Under the pieces are notes generated by a model. The model worked only from the letters and a program-made list of their open reading frames with translations. It was not told the DNA's origin and made no database searches. A stretch of 64,000 nt of DNA from Hesseltinella vesiculosa. Taxonomy: Eukaryota > Mucoromycota > Mucoromycetes > Mucorales > Cunninghamellaceae. The stretch is from contig MCGT01000021.1 in the NCBI GenBank assembly GCA_002104935.1, positions 124,001 through 188,000 of the forward strand. The letters are read 5' to 3'. Position 1 is the first letter of the stretch. Every line of letters begins with the position of its first letter. Made by a program: the position numbers and the translations under genes. Shown here piece after piece: positions 1 to 12,300 of this stretch.

Positions 1-334
1 TAAGCACTCGAGGGCATAGATGGGGTCACCATCTACTTGAAAATTCACAGTTAGAGAATGGTTACACCCTGCAGGGTGATCATCGGCAGGGTCGTCAATG
101 TCATTGGTTTGCTGTGACATGATGGACATTTCTAAATGTTGGTGAGCGAGGAGCTTCACCCTCTGAAAGCCCACAAGTTCTTTTTTTACTTCCATTATAT
201 TCATCAACTTCAAGTGCAGGAGCAAGCACATGGGATTTAAGGTGGTTCAAAATAGCTCTGATGGCGTTTAAGGTCCTTGGCAAGTTTCCTTTAGTGATGG
301 GTTTGTGAGGCTGAGGCCGTCTTTCAATGATAAC
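1..334 (-). CDS. Spliced ORF running off the left edge, unrecognised
   Basis: On the minus strand an open frame from about 334 to 190 joins one from 131 to the window edge through a possible intron 189-132 (GTAAAA donor, TTTAG acceptor). The phase is kept, with the frame closing on a shared lysine codon. The second part is acidic and His/Cys-containing (IDDPADDHPAG, then VDGDPIYALECL). It resembles proteins I remember from repeated Mucorales ORF families, but I cannot name a domain. The 5' end is unclear: a stop lies just upstream and a weak acceptor would be needed. It could be a transposon-derived ORF or a real gene. Confidence 0.35.
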
Positions 335-964
335 CGCTTGTTAGGGATGCCGACTGGCGGAGGGCAAATGGGCTCAAGATTCCTGCTTCATAGGCGTAAC
401 AAAAGTAAAAAGCTGGTGAGTGTCATGGAGCTTGACGAAGAAAGAAAGGAAAAAGGGAATGACTTGCGCGCGGAAGCGGTGACTGACTGTTTACAGCGCC
501 CATGAAGAATGGGCGCTGAAAAAGTCGATGCTATCTTGAATGAATGAAGGGGTGACAATATGGGATACGGTATAGTGGCGGATGATGGGTGCATGAATGT
601 GCACTCATTCAGCTTATGCTTTTTCTTCTTGCGGTTCCGTCGGTACTTTTAGCATTTGGGAAAATATTTTGCCGGATGCTTGAGCCATGAACTCAAAGCT
701 TGCATTGTGAAAGTAAAGGCAGCAGTAGCCACCCTCTTGCTATCGATGACAATGTGAATTAGCGGCAGGTGCGATACCCCAGCAACAAATGCGCAACTCT
801 GCATCCTATTCTTCGTGAAAACTTTGTCAATGCGTTTGGAACCTCCGGGGAGACTGGACCAGGGTGTTCGTTTTTAAGTCAGCGGAGAAAATAAAAAAAA
901 AAAACCTCTGCGTTGGCTTTTTTTTATTTTTCTTCTCCCTGCATCACAACAGAAATAGACAACC
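335..964. other. Intergenic, no gene seen
   Basis: About 630 bp without convincing coding sequence on either strand; the short ORFs have no recognisable content. The last 80 bp before the next start are A/T-tract rich (poly-A near 890, poly-T near 920) and probably form its promoter and 5'UTR. Confidence 0.5.
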
Positions 965-1418
965 ATGAGAATTGTTACGTCTTCCGATCAAGAAAATGCT
1001 AGCCGATACGCCATGAAAGGATTTGCCATTGGTGCTGCACAGTGGGCTGGTGTAGGGATCTTTGCTTCAGCCTTGATGTACTCATTCTTCCCTTGGTATA
1101 GACGAACACAACCTGTACAAAAGGTAAGCGCCTTGGACATACATGGCTCGACCTCACTTCATTTAATTTAGTTTTACATTGTCATGTGCTTTGGCTTGGG
1201 TGGTGGTGCTTATAAAAGTAAGATTTTTTGAGTAATCCGAACAAAGCTCGCTTACAAGCTGTGAACGCTTTTGTGTAGGCGATCGTTACATGGTGAATTA
1301 TGAACGCCGAGGACGTGCTGAAATGCTGGATGCTGAAACTCGCCGACGATATAATATTATCTATGGCAACAAATCAGCTGAAGAACTTGAAAACGATACC
1401 AAAAAAGCCGATGCATAA
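965..1418 (+). CDS. ENOD93-like small mitochondrial membrane protein
   Basis: Three exons: 965-1123, 1172-1217 and 1279-1418, with GTAAGC and GTAAGA donors and TTTAG and TGTAG acceptors, giving 114 residues. Two hydrophobic segments (about 18-41 and 54-68) flank the motif FFPWYRRTQP. The second ends in GLGGGAYKSDRYM. Two membrane spans separated by a PW-x-R turn, followed by A-Y/F and a basic stretch, are the pattern of the ENOD93/HIG1-like family of mitochondrial inner-membrane proteins linked to respiratory complexes. I see the pattern, not a proven homology. The C-terminal 45 residues are charged and probably matrix-facing. It ends 34 bp from the stop of a convergent minus-strand ORF. Confidence 0.6.
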
Positions 1419-1452
1419 TCGTTTTAATTTTTCTATATAACCTGCATGCGTT

Positions 1453-1645
1453 TTAGCCTTTTACTTGAAAGTAAAGATTCCAATCAAATGCCATTGGCTC
1501 GGGATGCTCCTCATGGATGGGAGACCCATCCTCTCTGTGCAGGAAAATGACGGCTTCGTCCATGAGATCCTTCAATAGCCACCTGTAGATCGCATCCACA
1601 AAGTCCTGTGCTGTGCTGCGTATCGTAATTCCTTTCTTCCTGACG
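1453..1645 (-). CDS. 3' end of an unrecognised protein (fragment)
   Basis: A minus-strand frame free of stops encodes about 60 residues ending at TAA (1455-1453). It includes TAQDFVDAIYRWLLKDLMDE and then AVIFLHREDGSPI, with normal amino-acid composition. A possible acceptor lies at about 1640 (CCGTCAG). I find no upstream exon: the next kilobase is A/T-rich and carries a dispersed repeat. It is either the last exon of a gene whose 5' part was displaced, or a relic. I do not recognise the family. Confidence 0.4.
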
Positions 1646-1655
1646 GATAATCACT

Positions 1656-3089
1656 GGCTCGCCCAGTTTTGGATTTTTTTTGTTTCGTTTCGTATATTTT
1701 ATTGAATGGTTATAATATGCATATCGTATCAAATTTGAGCGAATATTTATCATCTATGCCATTGCAATTAGGTAAAGGGCGGAAGAGTATGAGCGGCAAC
1801 CCACCCCCCCATGAAATCTGTGGGGCGTTTTTTTTTTTTCGTTACTTGAAAGGGGCAAGGTTACACTTGCCTTTGCTCAGTTGGTTTGTAGGATATCGAT
1901 TTGGTTTCATTTCAATGACACACTCAAGAAAGCAGAAAGCACCCCTTGATAACACGCCCTCGCTGCGGACCCAGTTCATCGATGAAAGCTTGTTCTTTTC
2001 ACCCAACAAGGCGACGGGCTTTCCGTAACTGGACTATGTTTTACGGATCAATGACATACATACACATTATTCACAGAATATCATCGAAAGTGAAAGATAC
2101 AAAATGTCACGAAAAGATATAATATAATAAAAGTGAATGGGGCAAGTCACCATGAAGTGGCAACAAAATTAACTGATGAGCGTACGAGTATCAACCGCCA
2201 ATGGGGTAAACCAGCAAAAAAAAAAAATAATAGAAAGGAGCCACTTTCGAAGATCTGTTTTTATCGTGTAGCAAGAGCCGCCTACCTCACACTCCAGAGC
2301 GTGGGTGATTGTATAGCTCACCAGAAAGTAACAGTAGAGGTCTGGAGAAATCATTTTTGGCCCACATTTGGCTCCCTATGTTTTCGCTCAAAATGGCCAA
2401 GGTTCCCCCAAGGATTTTGAAAAATCCAAAAACCATCATAGATCTGATTTGAACTAATGGATCCAATTCATATTTTACGTGAATACCGACAATAACATAA
2501 CCTAATGATGCTGTAAAACTCACGTCGTTTGAGCAAGGCTGCCCAGCCAAAGCTTGAAGAATCATGAATTCCAATCTCCGATTCCCCAGCTAAAAAACCG
2601 TCAAGAACGACACAAACCAGAGAAAAGCGATTTACAGCCAAAAAATGAAACCGATCGACTTCAAATTTGGCAATGGTGGAGCAATGATAATAGCAAAAAT
2701 TTAAGCCTCGAGGGATCGCTGGATGGTGATACAGAGAGTAGACCACTAGGTGGAGTGGCTTCTCTGGATCGAATGGGAGGAAACTCTGCAATGCGACAGT
2801 TTCGATATTCTTCCCTCGGCACACCAATTCTGAAACTTTTTTGTCAGGGCCACTGCTAAGACTTTCGTCGATAAACCAAAAATGATTTTTTTCAGTCATA
2901 CGTTCAATAATTAACCATAATTAACCGAATAGTAGCAAATCTACAATTTTTTGAGCCATGTTAGCAAAGATAAAAAAGACACGATGACGGGGGTTTTTTC
3001 AACAGGGGCTCTTTTTTTTTTTTTGTGTGCTTTTTTTTTTTTTTTTTGCGTGTCTTCAATTTCTTTTTTATTTTCATTGAACACAACCG
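1656..3089. other. Gene-free stretch with a dispersed repeat
   Basis: No supported gene. The stretch holds repeat copy A (2316-2780, listed separately). Homopolymer tracts near 1840, 2220, 3015 and 3035 create short low-complexity ORFs. The T-rich segment 2995-3085 just before the next start is probably promoter and 5'UTR. Confidence 0.5.
2316..2780. repeat. Dispersed repeat family, copy A
   Basis: About 465 bp that matches 39526-40362 by eye at roughly 80% (shared blocks include ACAGTAGAGGTCTG, ATTTTGAAAAATC and AAAACCATCATAGATC). It also carries the module GCCCAGCCAA...CCGATTCCCC that, as its reverse complement, begins copies B, C and E. It ends with one unit of the 120-bp motif that is tandemly repeated in copy D. 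A minus-strand ORF of about 95 codons is shared with copy D. Confidence 0.8.
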
Positions 3090-5623
3090 ATGGGAGACTC
3101 ACCTGGGACTCCTCGATCTGCCCCTTCCCGTCCTTCGTTCTCGACTTCTCAATCATGGCCACGGCTACCAGCATTTGCGCTTACAAACAGCACCGGCCAA
3201 TTCCCATTGGATGACATCCCCGACATTGAAAATGAGGCGTACCACAATGATACTGCCAGTGTCGACTCGTCTGCTTCTGGGGATGATAACCATCGGAAAA
3301 AAAAGACACCAGACATGGGCATCAAGCAAGAAGTAAATGCGTGTGGAGAAGAATTAGAGATCAATGCTGATCCTCAGCTGACTGATACCCTCGTCGAAGC
3401 GGCAATGGAGCACGAAGGCATCCGTGATCGACATGTCAAATTTCACGACCATGTGCTTGCCTCTGCCGTACTTGTGCAAAATATGCTAGCAGACCCCGGT
3501 TCACCCGCCACCAATGATACCATCAACCACTTTACCGCTCGGCTCGACGATGAAGAAGCAGATGTTGAGCCCAACGTCATGACCGCCTTACAACCTGTTT
3601 CTAGTGGTGTGCTTTCTTCGCTCATGAAACTAGATGCTCAACGCCGGCGCAATGAAACTGAATACTTAAAAAAGAAGGACAAGAAACATAAGAAGAAGGA
3701 TAAGGACAAGAAAAAAGAAAAGGTAGGAACAGTAGAGAAAACAAGTATGGACAAAAAGAAAGGAAGACACGCGGGCTGACCGGTTTTTTCTAGAAACCAA
3801 GACGTCCCACCTTGACCAGCAGCCAAAGCACCACCAACTTATTATCCTCGTACCAAACATCAATGACCAAATTGTCAGCTGGCTCGACCCCGTCGCCTAC
3901 CGCCACATCCCGTCCATCGACCCAAGTAAAACGGCCCAAACTCAACCGCCCAGTCAGCTGGCTGTCCACAATGTCCACAGGGCATGATGTCGTTCCTGGG
4001 TTAACTGAGCAGCGTAAATCCAATCGGGTAGCCTATTCGAGACGCAACAGTGTGGACAGCATGATGACTACTGCTTCGCAGTTTGAACCCATCACCCTGG
4101 ACGATCGCATTCGTATCACGTTTGAAATTGCCAATATCCTGCAAAAGCAAGACTTTCTCAAAAAGCTAGCCAAATCACTCATGCTCTACGGGTGCCCTGC
4201 TCATCGATTGGAGCAAATCATGCGTCATGTAACAACCACCTTACGCGTCGAAGCCGAATATATTTATTTGCCAGATGTCATGCTGTTGTCCTTTTTTGAT
4301 GCCAGCACGCATACGACAGAGACCCATTTTATTCGACAATCTCAGTATTTTGATATGGACAAATTGACAGAGATCTATCGCCTGGAAAAACTTGTGTCTT
4401 ATGGGGAAGTCAGCGTGGATGAAGCATTGGAATTCATCGACTGCGTAGCAACGAAGCCCCCATTGTTCCCGATCTGGCTTAACCCGCTCATCTTCGCCAT
4501 TTGCAGCTTCTCTGGGTGCGTGATGTTTTTTGGTGGTCGATGGCAAGATGCCGGCGTCTCTGCTGCTTTAGCAAGTAAGTCGGTTTTTTTTTTTTAACCT
4601 TGAATATTATCTGTAGACGATGGCTCTAGGAAGTGATCTGCGATCTGACACCGTTTCCTAATTTTTTTTTATTTTTTAAAAAAATAGCTCTATTTGCTGT
4701 ATATGAAGTGATCTCAGGGCGATTCCAAAGCTTCCAACCCGTTTGGGAAATCACAGTGTGTATTATTATCGGTCTTGTTGGACAAGGGTTGATCAGATAT
4801 GGCTTTTGCTTCACACCAATTGTATTTTCTGCCATCATTGTGATGCTACCAGGTTACTGGATGGCCATTGCTATGCAAGAATTGGTGTCTCGGCACATGC
4901 TTTGCGGATCGGTGCGTATTGTATATGCTATTATTTATTCCTTTCTCCTCGGTTATGGCGTGGCCATGGGTGCTGCCTTGTACAAAACTTTTGATCCCAG
5001 CAGTAAGAATGCAACGCCAGCTGCCGTTTGCGCAGTTGACCCTGGTGCCACTTTGCTTCCCATGGGCGCAGAATCGCCCTGGTTCCAATTCTTAGCGGTG
5101 CCACTGTTTGGCCTTGGCTATTGCTTGTATGTCAAGGCTCGGCCCAATCGCTGGATCATGATGTTCATTGTGGCTGCGGTGGGCTATGTGGTCAACTATT
5201 GTTTAAGAGCTTGGACCAGTGCTCCACAGCAAGTGTTCCAGGTTGTCCCAGCTTTTGTCGTTGGCTTCGCTGGTCATTTGCTCACACGATTCACGCACAG
5301 GATGTCCTTTGACACTGTTCTCTTAGCTGTAAGTCAGAACCGATCGACTTGTATTTTCTTTTTGAGTTGCATCAAATGATACTTACGCCACTTTTTGGTC
5401 CCTTTTTGAAAAGATATTTTATCTGGTTCCAAGCAGTCTGGGCGTCAATGCAGCCAATGGGTTTTTTGGCGGTGATGGCTCAGGCAACGCCATAGGTACA
5501 CAAGGAGCTGGGTTTGCGCTTGCCATGATTGAAACTTCCATTGGCATCATGGTTGGCCTATTTTTGGCAACGTTGATTGTTTACCCACGTGGAACTACGC
5601 ACACTCCTCTCATGACGTTTTGA
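3090..5623 (+). CDS. ThrE/DUF1212 family membrane exporter (PRM10-like)
   Basis: Four exons (3090-3722, 3794-4574, 4688-5328, 5414-5623) give 754 residues. The first about 300 residues are hydrophilic, with Ser/Thr-rich stretches and a Lys-rich block KKKDKKHKKKDKDKKKEK before intron 1. The conserved ThrE domain follows: LMLYGCPAHRLEQIMRHV, then a long soluble part and about ten hydrophobic helices (for example NPLIFAICSFSGCVMFFGG, and the last exon with ETSIGIMVGLFLATLIVYP). Bacterial ThrE exports threonine and serine. The fungal relative Prm10 is a pheromone-regulated membrane protein whose substrate is not established. The start is the first ATG after a T-rich leader. Intron 1 removes an in-frame stop at 3777-3779. 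Confidence 0.88.
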
Positions 5624-6095
5624 AAACTTCAACATAAAGGGCATTCCGAAAATGTGTCTTTTTTCGTCTCGCCATTGACAAAAATAAAAAAGAATTATTT
5701 TTGTTATCTTACCAGTGCACGTGACAAGGAAAGAGATAAAGAAGTCGCTCTGCGTTTCTGTTGTGTCTTTTTTTAGGACTGTGTGACAATATTTGCCGTT
5801 TGGGCTGATGATTTGACTCTTTCATTTCGGTCTTTGTGGACGCATGTCAGCAGTACGAAAAAGGTTTTTGGCTTTGCTCATGATGTTTTTTTATGGAGAT
5901 ATTAAGCAAGTTTGACAGCAAAAATAAAAGCCCAATGCAATAGGGGATAATGGATGTTTTTTAAGAGCGTGTAAAAAGCAAAATGAGTGCGGTTACTGTA
6001 AAATTAAGCGATCTAATCTGAAGAGAGTGTTTTTGGTTCACCCTCTTTGCCAAGGACCAAGGACTTCAAAACTTTATTCTAAAAAAAAAACATCG
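5624..6095. other. Convergent intergenic region
   Basis: It lies between the 3' ends of the ThrE gene and the C2H2 factor. It is A/T rich with no coding signal. A CACGTGAC motif lies at about 5718. Confidence 0.5.
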
Positions 6096-7691
6096 TCAAC
6101 GGGGTCGCAAAAATTGGAGATTGGCTGTTCGCCGCTGGGATATATGTTTTACCTCAACCGAGAGATCATGACACGATTCTTTTAATTGATGGATTTGAGC
6201 TTGCTGGTCCTGATTTTGCTGCTGCAACGTTTCTAATTGTTTTCTGAGGCTGTCATTGTCAGATTGGTCCTGCATGTTTGGGGAATGAGGTGAGGGCAAA
6301 TTGTGAAAGGAGGTGGGCGGGAACAATGAGTCTTGCTTGGCATGGTGTTGAGGAATAGGAGTCAGCAAAAGAGGAGCGGAGTTGTGTATGGAAGAAAGCA
6401 GGGGCGAGGATGTTGGCTGGGATGAGACTGAAGAAGGCGGGGAAGGAATGGGATGAGGCAGAGTACGAGAAGTGGGGCACCATGGTAACGATACGCGCTG
6501 CTGACTGGCTTCAAGTTGACGTAGGTTCGACGATGAAGCTAGAAAATTATTTGGCGGCGACAGACTCATTGCCGACACAGGAATTTGCAATTGAGGGATG
6601 GGAGGTCGGTGGTTTGTGAAAGGTTGTTCCAGACTGGCACTGCTAGGCTTGGTGGAGTTTACGGGCGCTGCAAGGGGTATCGAAGCAGGAGGTGATGAAT
6701 GCGGTTTTTTTTTGTATGGATGGTTGTGACAGGCAGTTTCCACTCGTCGGTGGCGGTTTAATGCATCCATGCGGGCAAACGAGCGGTGGCAAGTCTCGCA
6801 TTTATGTGGTTTTTCACCAGTATGAAGCCGCTCGTGCCTCCGTAAGTCATGCTGACGCCGAAATTGGTGATGACAAAGTGCACACTAAAAAAAAAAAATT
6901 AATCAAAACACGAGGTCATGCGCGGCTGCATTTTTATTCCCTTTGTCGTTACCTGAAAAGGGCGCACCGACGTGTGAGTTGTATGATGCGATTTTAAATT
7001 AGTGAGCCTTGTGAATTTTAAGTGACATTTGTCACATTCGAAAACTCTTGATAATTTGGCCTCGAGTTTGGGAGAGGATGGTTCGGATACTCCTGCGCTG
7101 AGGTCACTATAGATGTGGCTGTCGTTGTCTGTTTTAGGATGATTCAATAATGAGTGTAAGTCTGTCATGTCAACCCTGGGTATCATGCTTGTCGGGAGCA
7201 AACTAATTTTTTTAGAGCAAGTGCAGAAGAAATAAGGCGAAAAAAATAATAATTAGAGGAGAAAAGAGGGAAAAGAAGAACAAAATAACACCTTCTATTT
7301 TTATATTCTCTTTGTCTTGGCTTGACGCTTTCTATGGTTTCCAAAATTAGCGCTTGGGATTCTTCTTGTGGCGTGCTTTGGCGAAGCCTAAAGTTTTTTT
7401 CGCAGTAGCGCCACACCACGTTCAACAAGCGCTCAAGGGAGAAAAAATGTTGCACATCATTTTTGAAAATGGCATAGTTTCCATTTTGAAATGGCCAGAA
7501 TGAAAATGCTCTACCGGAACTTTCTGCAATACCATTTAGCCACTGGTGACAAGGATCCAGAGAAGCGCTGATTATGGAGGAGGAGGAGGACCATTAAGTT
7601 GCAAGTGAAATCGCGCACCCAATATACGATGTTGTGAGAGATCAGCTACAGAAAAAAAAGCTTACCTTCTTCTTTCCTTTCTTTTATCCAT
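6096..7691 (-). CDS. C2H2 zinc-finger transcription factor
   Basis: Three C2H2 fingers are seen: CDKCHLKFTRLTNLKSHHTTH, then CALCHHQFRRQHDLRRHERLH followed by a TGEKP linker, then CETCHRSFARMDALNRHRR. The first finger is split from the second by an intron (6952-6885). Best model: exons 7691-7666, 7567-7292, 7202-6953 and 6884-6096, 446 residues. The last two exons are firm. The two 5' exons come from an open frame with ordinary composition (HQWLNGIAESSGRAFSFWPF) joined in phase, one of them through a weak GTGTTA donor. The C-terminal half is Ser/Pro-rich and ends in a Gln-rich coiled coil (SLRKQLETLQQQNQDQQAQI). It is a sequence-specific nuclear regulator with unknown targets. If the 5' exons are wrong, translation would begin at the ATG at 7186. 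Confidence 0.78.
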
Positions 7692-8423
7692 CCTTTGCCA
7701 TTGAACAGGACGAAGAAGACGAAACCGATGATCCTTGTGGGTCATTGATCTTTGGGAAGAACAAGCACTTTCAAATAAATAAAAGTCTAACCATTTCCTT
7801 TACTACTGAGAGACTTGTAATTTTAATCAAGGCCATTTCTTATCTCTGTACTGTCATTTTTTTTTTATCAGATCGCCTGGGGGTCGGTCCCCTGGCGAAA
7901 ATGACCGATTTTCATTTTTTTTTTAGCTGGAGAATCGGAGGTGTCAAAAAGAAACCGATCAAAAGTTGGCTGGACGATCTTCACCAATCGATCTGGTTTT
8001 TTCAGCACCACTATCATTCATGTATTTGCGCATCCATAAAAAAATTCAGATCGATCCAGTCAGCCAAAGGTGCTACAGCGCTTGCTTTTTTTTTTTTTTT
8101 CAGAATTGAAGGAAATAAATGGAAGTGGTCAAATTCGGTATCCATAAGATACCCGATGCCTGGCCGGTAGTGTATGGCTATTGGCACTGTAATCAATGTC
8201 CAATTTTTTTCTACAAAACAATCTGAAGGTCCAGAATCCAACTTTCAGCGAAGCAGTTCAATATCCCAAAGTCCCGGTTTGACATAGTGTCATTGCCGTG
8301 GGCATTTTGATCAATTTCGGTAAAAAACATGCTCAGCTGTTCTTCAAAAAAAAAAAAAAAATAGAAGAGCCCTATTTTTTTTTTTTTTTTTCGAAAACAC
8401 ATCGCTGCTAATTTGGATAAAAC
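7692..8423. other. Divergent intergenic region with repeat copy B
   Basis: It separates the C2H2 gene (minus) from the TTC1 gene (plus). Its left part may contain 5'UTR of the C2H2 gene. The centre is repeat copy B. The final 80 bp are poly-A then poly-T tracts before the TTC1 start. Confidence 0.5.
7868..8110 (+). repeat. Dispersed repeat family, copy B
   Basis: It begins ATCAGATCGCCTGGGGGTCG and continues through TTTTAGCTGGAGAATCGGAG, AAAAGTTGGCTGG, CACCAATCGATCTGG and ATTCATG-ATTTGCGC, collinear with the left ends of copies C and E. No second inverted end is visible, so this is a one-ended or decayed copy. Confidence 0.75.
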
Positions 8424-9200
8424 ATGGCTATCATTGAAGAATTGCATGATCCGCCTCCATCCTTGGAATTACCTACTCCCATAAGTACACCCATTCCTTC
8501 GAGTACACCCTTGGCAAGGGACAATAGCAACGAGCCGCTTCAGCAACATCGGCCGACCCACCGACTTACGGATGACGATGATCACACAGTGTATTTTTAT
8601 GACGCGGCCGAAGACGAACAAGAGCTCCTGGATCAAGCTATGGAGTATAAGGTTCAAGGCAATCAGCATTTTGGCCTAGGTGAATTTCAGCAAGCCCTAC
8701 AATGCTACCAAGATGCTATGGCGGTCTATCCGGCTAACCAGGGCCAGCCAGACCAACGAAGTATTTTTGCTGCGAACATGGCTGCCTGTTACCTAAAACT
8801 GGACCAACCAAAGGAAGCAAAGCAGCAATGTGATATTGCCCTTGGGCATGATCCAAACTATACCAAAGCTAAGTTGCGCCGAGCTCAATCGTGTCAGCAA
8901 TTAGCTACGTCAGCCGCACTATCCGAAGCTCTCAGTGATTACGAAGCCCTGCTGGAACAGCATGGGCAGACAAACAACGTTCTCGATGCTCCAGCTTTGC
9001 GCCAATGCCGCCTGGCCATTCAACAGCTACCACCACAGATCAAAGCTCTGCAGGAAAAAGAAAAGGAGGAAATGCTAGGCAAGCTCAAGGATCTTGGCAA
9101 TACCCTACTTGGCAAGTTTGGTCTGTCCACTGACAATTTCCAGTTCCAAAAAGACCCTGCCACTGGTAGCTATAGCATGAATTTTGTCAATAACCCTTGA
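8424..9200 (+). CDS. TTC1: TPR co-chaperone, TTC1-like
   Basis: A single exon encodes 258 residues. A low-complexity acidic N-terminus (residues 1-70) precedes three tetratricopeptide repeats. These cover about residues 75-180 (MEYKVQGNQHFGLGEFQQAL, FAANMAACYLKLDQPKEAKQ, CDIALGHDPNYTKAKLRRAQ). The C-terminus has the block LKDLGNTLLGKFGLSTDNFQ, a hallmark of the TTC1 family, followed by a Met-Asn-Phe tail. Family members act as Hsp70/Hsp90 and G-protein binding adaptors; the partner here is unknown. It overlaps nothing and converges on NOT4. Confidence 0.88.
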   Translation: MAIIEELHDPPPSLELPTPISTPIPSSTPLARDNSNEPLQQHRPTHRLTDDDDHTVYFYDAAEDEQELLDQAMEYKVQGNQHFGLGEFQQALQCYQDAMAVYPANQGQPDQRSIFAANMAACYLKLDQPKEAKQQCDIALGHDPNYTKAKLRRAQSCQQLATSAALSEALSDYEALLEQHGQTNNVLDAPALRQCRLAIQQLPPQIKALQEKEKEEMLGKLKDLGNTLLGKFGLSTDNFQFQKDPATGSYSMNFVNNP

Positions 9201-9338
9201 TGCGCTCCTCCGTCTCTTCCCTTCCATCCCCTGCTCTCCTCTTTGTACAAAATAAATTCATCCAAGTATTCCCCCAAAGCGGCTGTAGTTCACATTTGAA
9301 TTTAATTTGTTTTATGCAGACAAAGGTCAGATACAATT

Positions 9339-12300
9339 TCAGGGAGGGGAGAGGGGTTGATGCTGATGTGGTTGTTGCTGTTGTTGAGTAAGAGGCTGTG
9401 ACATTGGCATGGGCCTACCAAAAAATGCAATGTGGGGTGGGGGAACTGGCAGACCGTTTGGGGGTGGCATGCCCGGCGGGAAGGAAGGGTGTTTGCTGGG
9501 AGAATGGTGAGGATCGCGGAGGCCAGGAGGAGGAGGAGGAGGCATCATCATGGGCTGGGTCGGGTGAGCCATGGGAGATCGAATATTTGCTGGTGGCATT
9601 CTCATTTCTTGGTGTGGATGAGGAAGCCTTGCCATTGGCGGACGAGGCGCAGGGTCTTTGTCCGTCATTCGCATCGACATGATAGCTGGGTCATGGAATG
9701 GTACATTTCCTTCTGTGTAAAAAAATAAAAAAAGGGAGGGTTCATTTAACTAGGTCAAAAGTCACTCTACTCACCTTGATGATCGTCTCGATGGTGCTGG
9801 GCAGCCTTTTTCAAGAACTCGCCAAAGAAATTTTGGGCTTCTTGGCGTACGTTATCTTGTTGCACAGGGGGCACATTCTCAAAGCCTGGAGGTAGGCTTG
9901 TGGAGAGTGGACGTTGCATGGGATCCATCGGCGTTTGTGTCTGAGGTGAATTAAAGGAAATGCTGGCATTAGGAAGCATGGCGCGTAGATCATTGCGTAG
10001 CTGGAATCCAAAGGCTTGCTGGGCGCCAGGCAGAGGTGGAGGGACATTCTGCTGTGGTTGGAAGGATGGAGGTGGGTGGGGTGGTGAAGGAGATTGGGCG
10101 GGAAGTTGCATCTGCTGGAATTCACGACGGAGGTGCACCATCTCAGGTTGCTGCTGGTTATTAAGCGAGCGGCTGTTGTTCATGGGGGACGAATGAGGGG
10201 AGTAGGCAGAGGGAGCAGGTGCGAACATGGGATGATGTGGAGGAGCAGACGAATACAACCCAGCAGGGGCGTGTTGTTGGGTAGAAGGTCGTTGCGATGG
10301 GTGGCTAGGCTGGGCAGACGAGGTAGGAGGAGGAGCTAGTGGTGAGGCATTGGCAAGAATGCGAGGTCCATGAGGGCTTGGCTGGGCACCAAAGCCAAAT
10401 AAACCAGAAGCTTCAAGCATCTGTTGAGAGTGCTGCAAACGGCGAGCAGCAATAACGCTGGGGTCTTGGCCATGAAGGACATCAAAGTTGCGAGGCAGCC
10501 ATCCGGGGGGTGGAGGCGGGAAGCCAGGAGGAGGAGGAGGAGGAGTTTGCCGCATCATGTTGGAAGGAGGAGGAGGAGGGAAATGGAAGCCAAAGGCCAG
10601 TGATGCTAAAGGATGAAGGTGTGGAGCCTGGTGATGAAGGGGGAAAGGAGGAGGGCCAAGGTGTGGAGGAGGAGGGTGTAATGGTGAGGGCAGTTGTCCA
10701 GGTGACAGAGTGCGTGTATGAGAAGGCTGGTATTCTTGTTCGATTTTTTCTGCGTGCAACGAGGGATCATGGGCATCAAACACCTTGACGATTTCATCAT
10801 TCAGGCTCACAATGTCACTGCTGGTATCATTTTCATCGGTCAACAAACTGCCAAAGGCATCTTCTTGCTCTTCGTCTAAGATAGTTACATTAGCAGGGGG
10901 TAAAGGAGGGGAGGCAGCAGCGGGAGACATTGGCTGCTGCGGCTGTTCTTGAGGGAAGTGGTGAGCGGTATCTACATTGTCATTCGCGCCGATGACGTCT
11001 TCATGGGATGGGTCAGCCAGGGTGTGAGCAGTGGAATCTGGGCGAGGAGATAAACGCGAGTCGGCTAAATCAGGCTGGTCAGCGAGATGGCTTTGATCAG
11101 GAGCAAAGCTGGCGTCATTTTGTTCTTCCATGATGGCATCTGTCGTGACATCTTGATCAAATGACATGGACGAATCGGTTGTGGATGTTGACAGGGAAGT
11201 ATGAGCGGCTACAGGTCGAATTGTATCAAGCTCTTCGGTGCCATCGCTGAGGTCTCTTAGTTTCGGTTCTTGATCAGATCTGGTTTCTGTTGAGGGAGCA
11301 CTGGACCAAGAAACATTCCAAGCCGGGCGAGCATCTTTTTTGTCTGCTGGTTTATGCGGGTGCGATGTCGGGACAGGAGCCTGAGGCTGTTGTGGTTTGT
11401 TCTTGAGCTTTTCGAATTCATCCAAGGACACCATTTTTGTTTTGCGCTTGTCCTTTTTCTTGGCTACAAGATCGTTCTTGGGTTTTTGCGGCGTAGCCAG
11501 AGCATCGGACAGGGATGGGCCAAAGGCGTCGGGGGTGACCACGGGAGAGGGTTTGGATGAAGACAGGGAGCTTGGGGTAGAGGCAGCCCAAGAAGCTGTG
11601 GCCGGCAGGGCGGGTTTCTCACTTTCTTTGTAATCGTCCAATGCCTCCAAGGGAGGTAAGGCGGTGGGGACAGGTACAGAGATCGGCTGAGTGGGCGAGG
11701 AATGCGGTGGTTGCTCTTGCTCTTGCTCTAGCTGCGATTGCTCTGGTTGTGAGTGTTTTTCTGTGGTTCGCGAGGCAATGCTCTTTTTGACGACCTTTGG
11801 CGTCGACGTCAAAGGTGGGGTAGGTTCGGCAGGCTGGTCTTCCACAGGGTCGATCGTAGCGTTCACTTCTGCGGGTGCAGGCCGGACGACCTTGGGAATG
11901 GGGGCCCAGGGTGATTTGACAGGAGGCGGGGCCGGTTGCACAGTTTCGGAAGAGGAGGCTGCTGGCGTAGGCTTGGTGGCCTTGGAGGAAGTGGACAAGG
12001 ATAGGCTAGTGGTAGGGCGTTTGTTGGGGAAGGAGTTGCCCGAAGTTGCAGTGTTGGCATGTTTTGTTCTATTCGGGAAGTGTTAGCCATGTGTGGGAAT
12101 ATCTTTCTAAAAAAAAGAATGCTTGGAATAAAGAGCTTACCCAACAGTGGGAGTTTCCTTGCTATAGCTATCAACATCATCGCCAGTTTCATGCAAATAC
12201 ATACAATTGGGGTTGGGACAGTTCATATGGCGTAAAAAGTAGCTGCAATACTTGGTGGTGCCATAAGAAGCTCTAAGGAATTGGTTGATAATGCGGCTAC

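Noticed and set aside
12115..12192. Alternative NOT4 exon 5 acceptor giving the frame IFPHMANTSRIEQ
   Set aside because: That frame soon loses the long C-terminal ORF; the acceptor at 12069-12070 (GAATAG) joins the long exon in phase.
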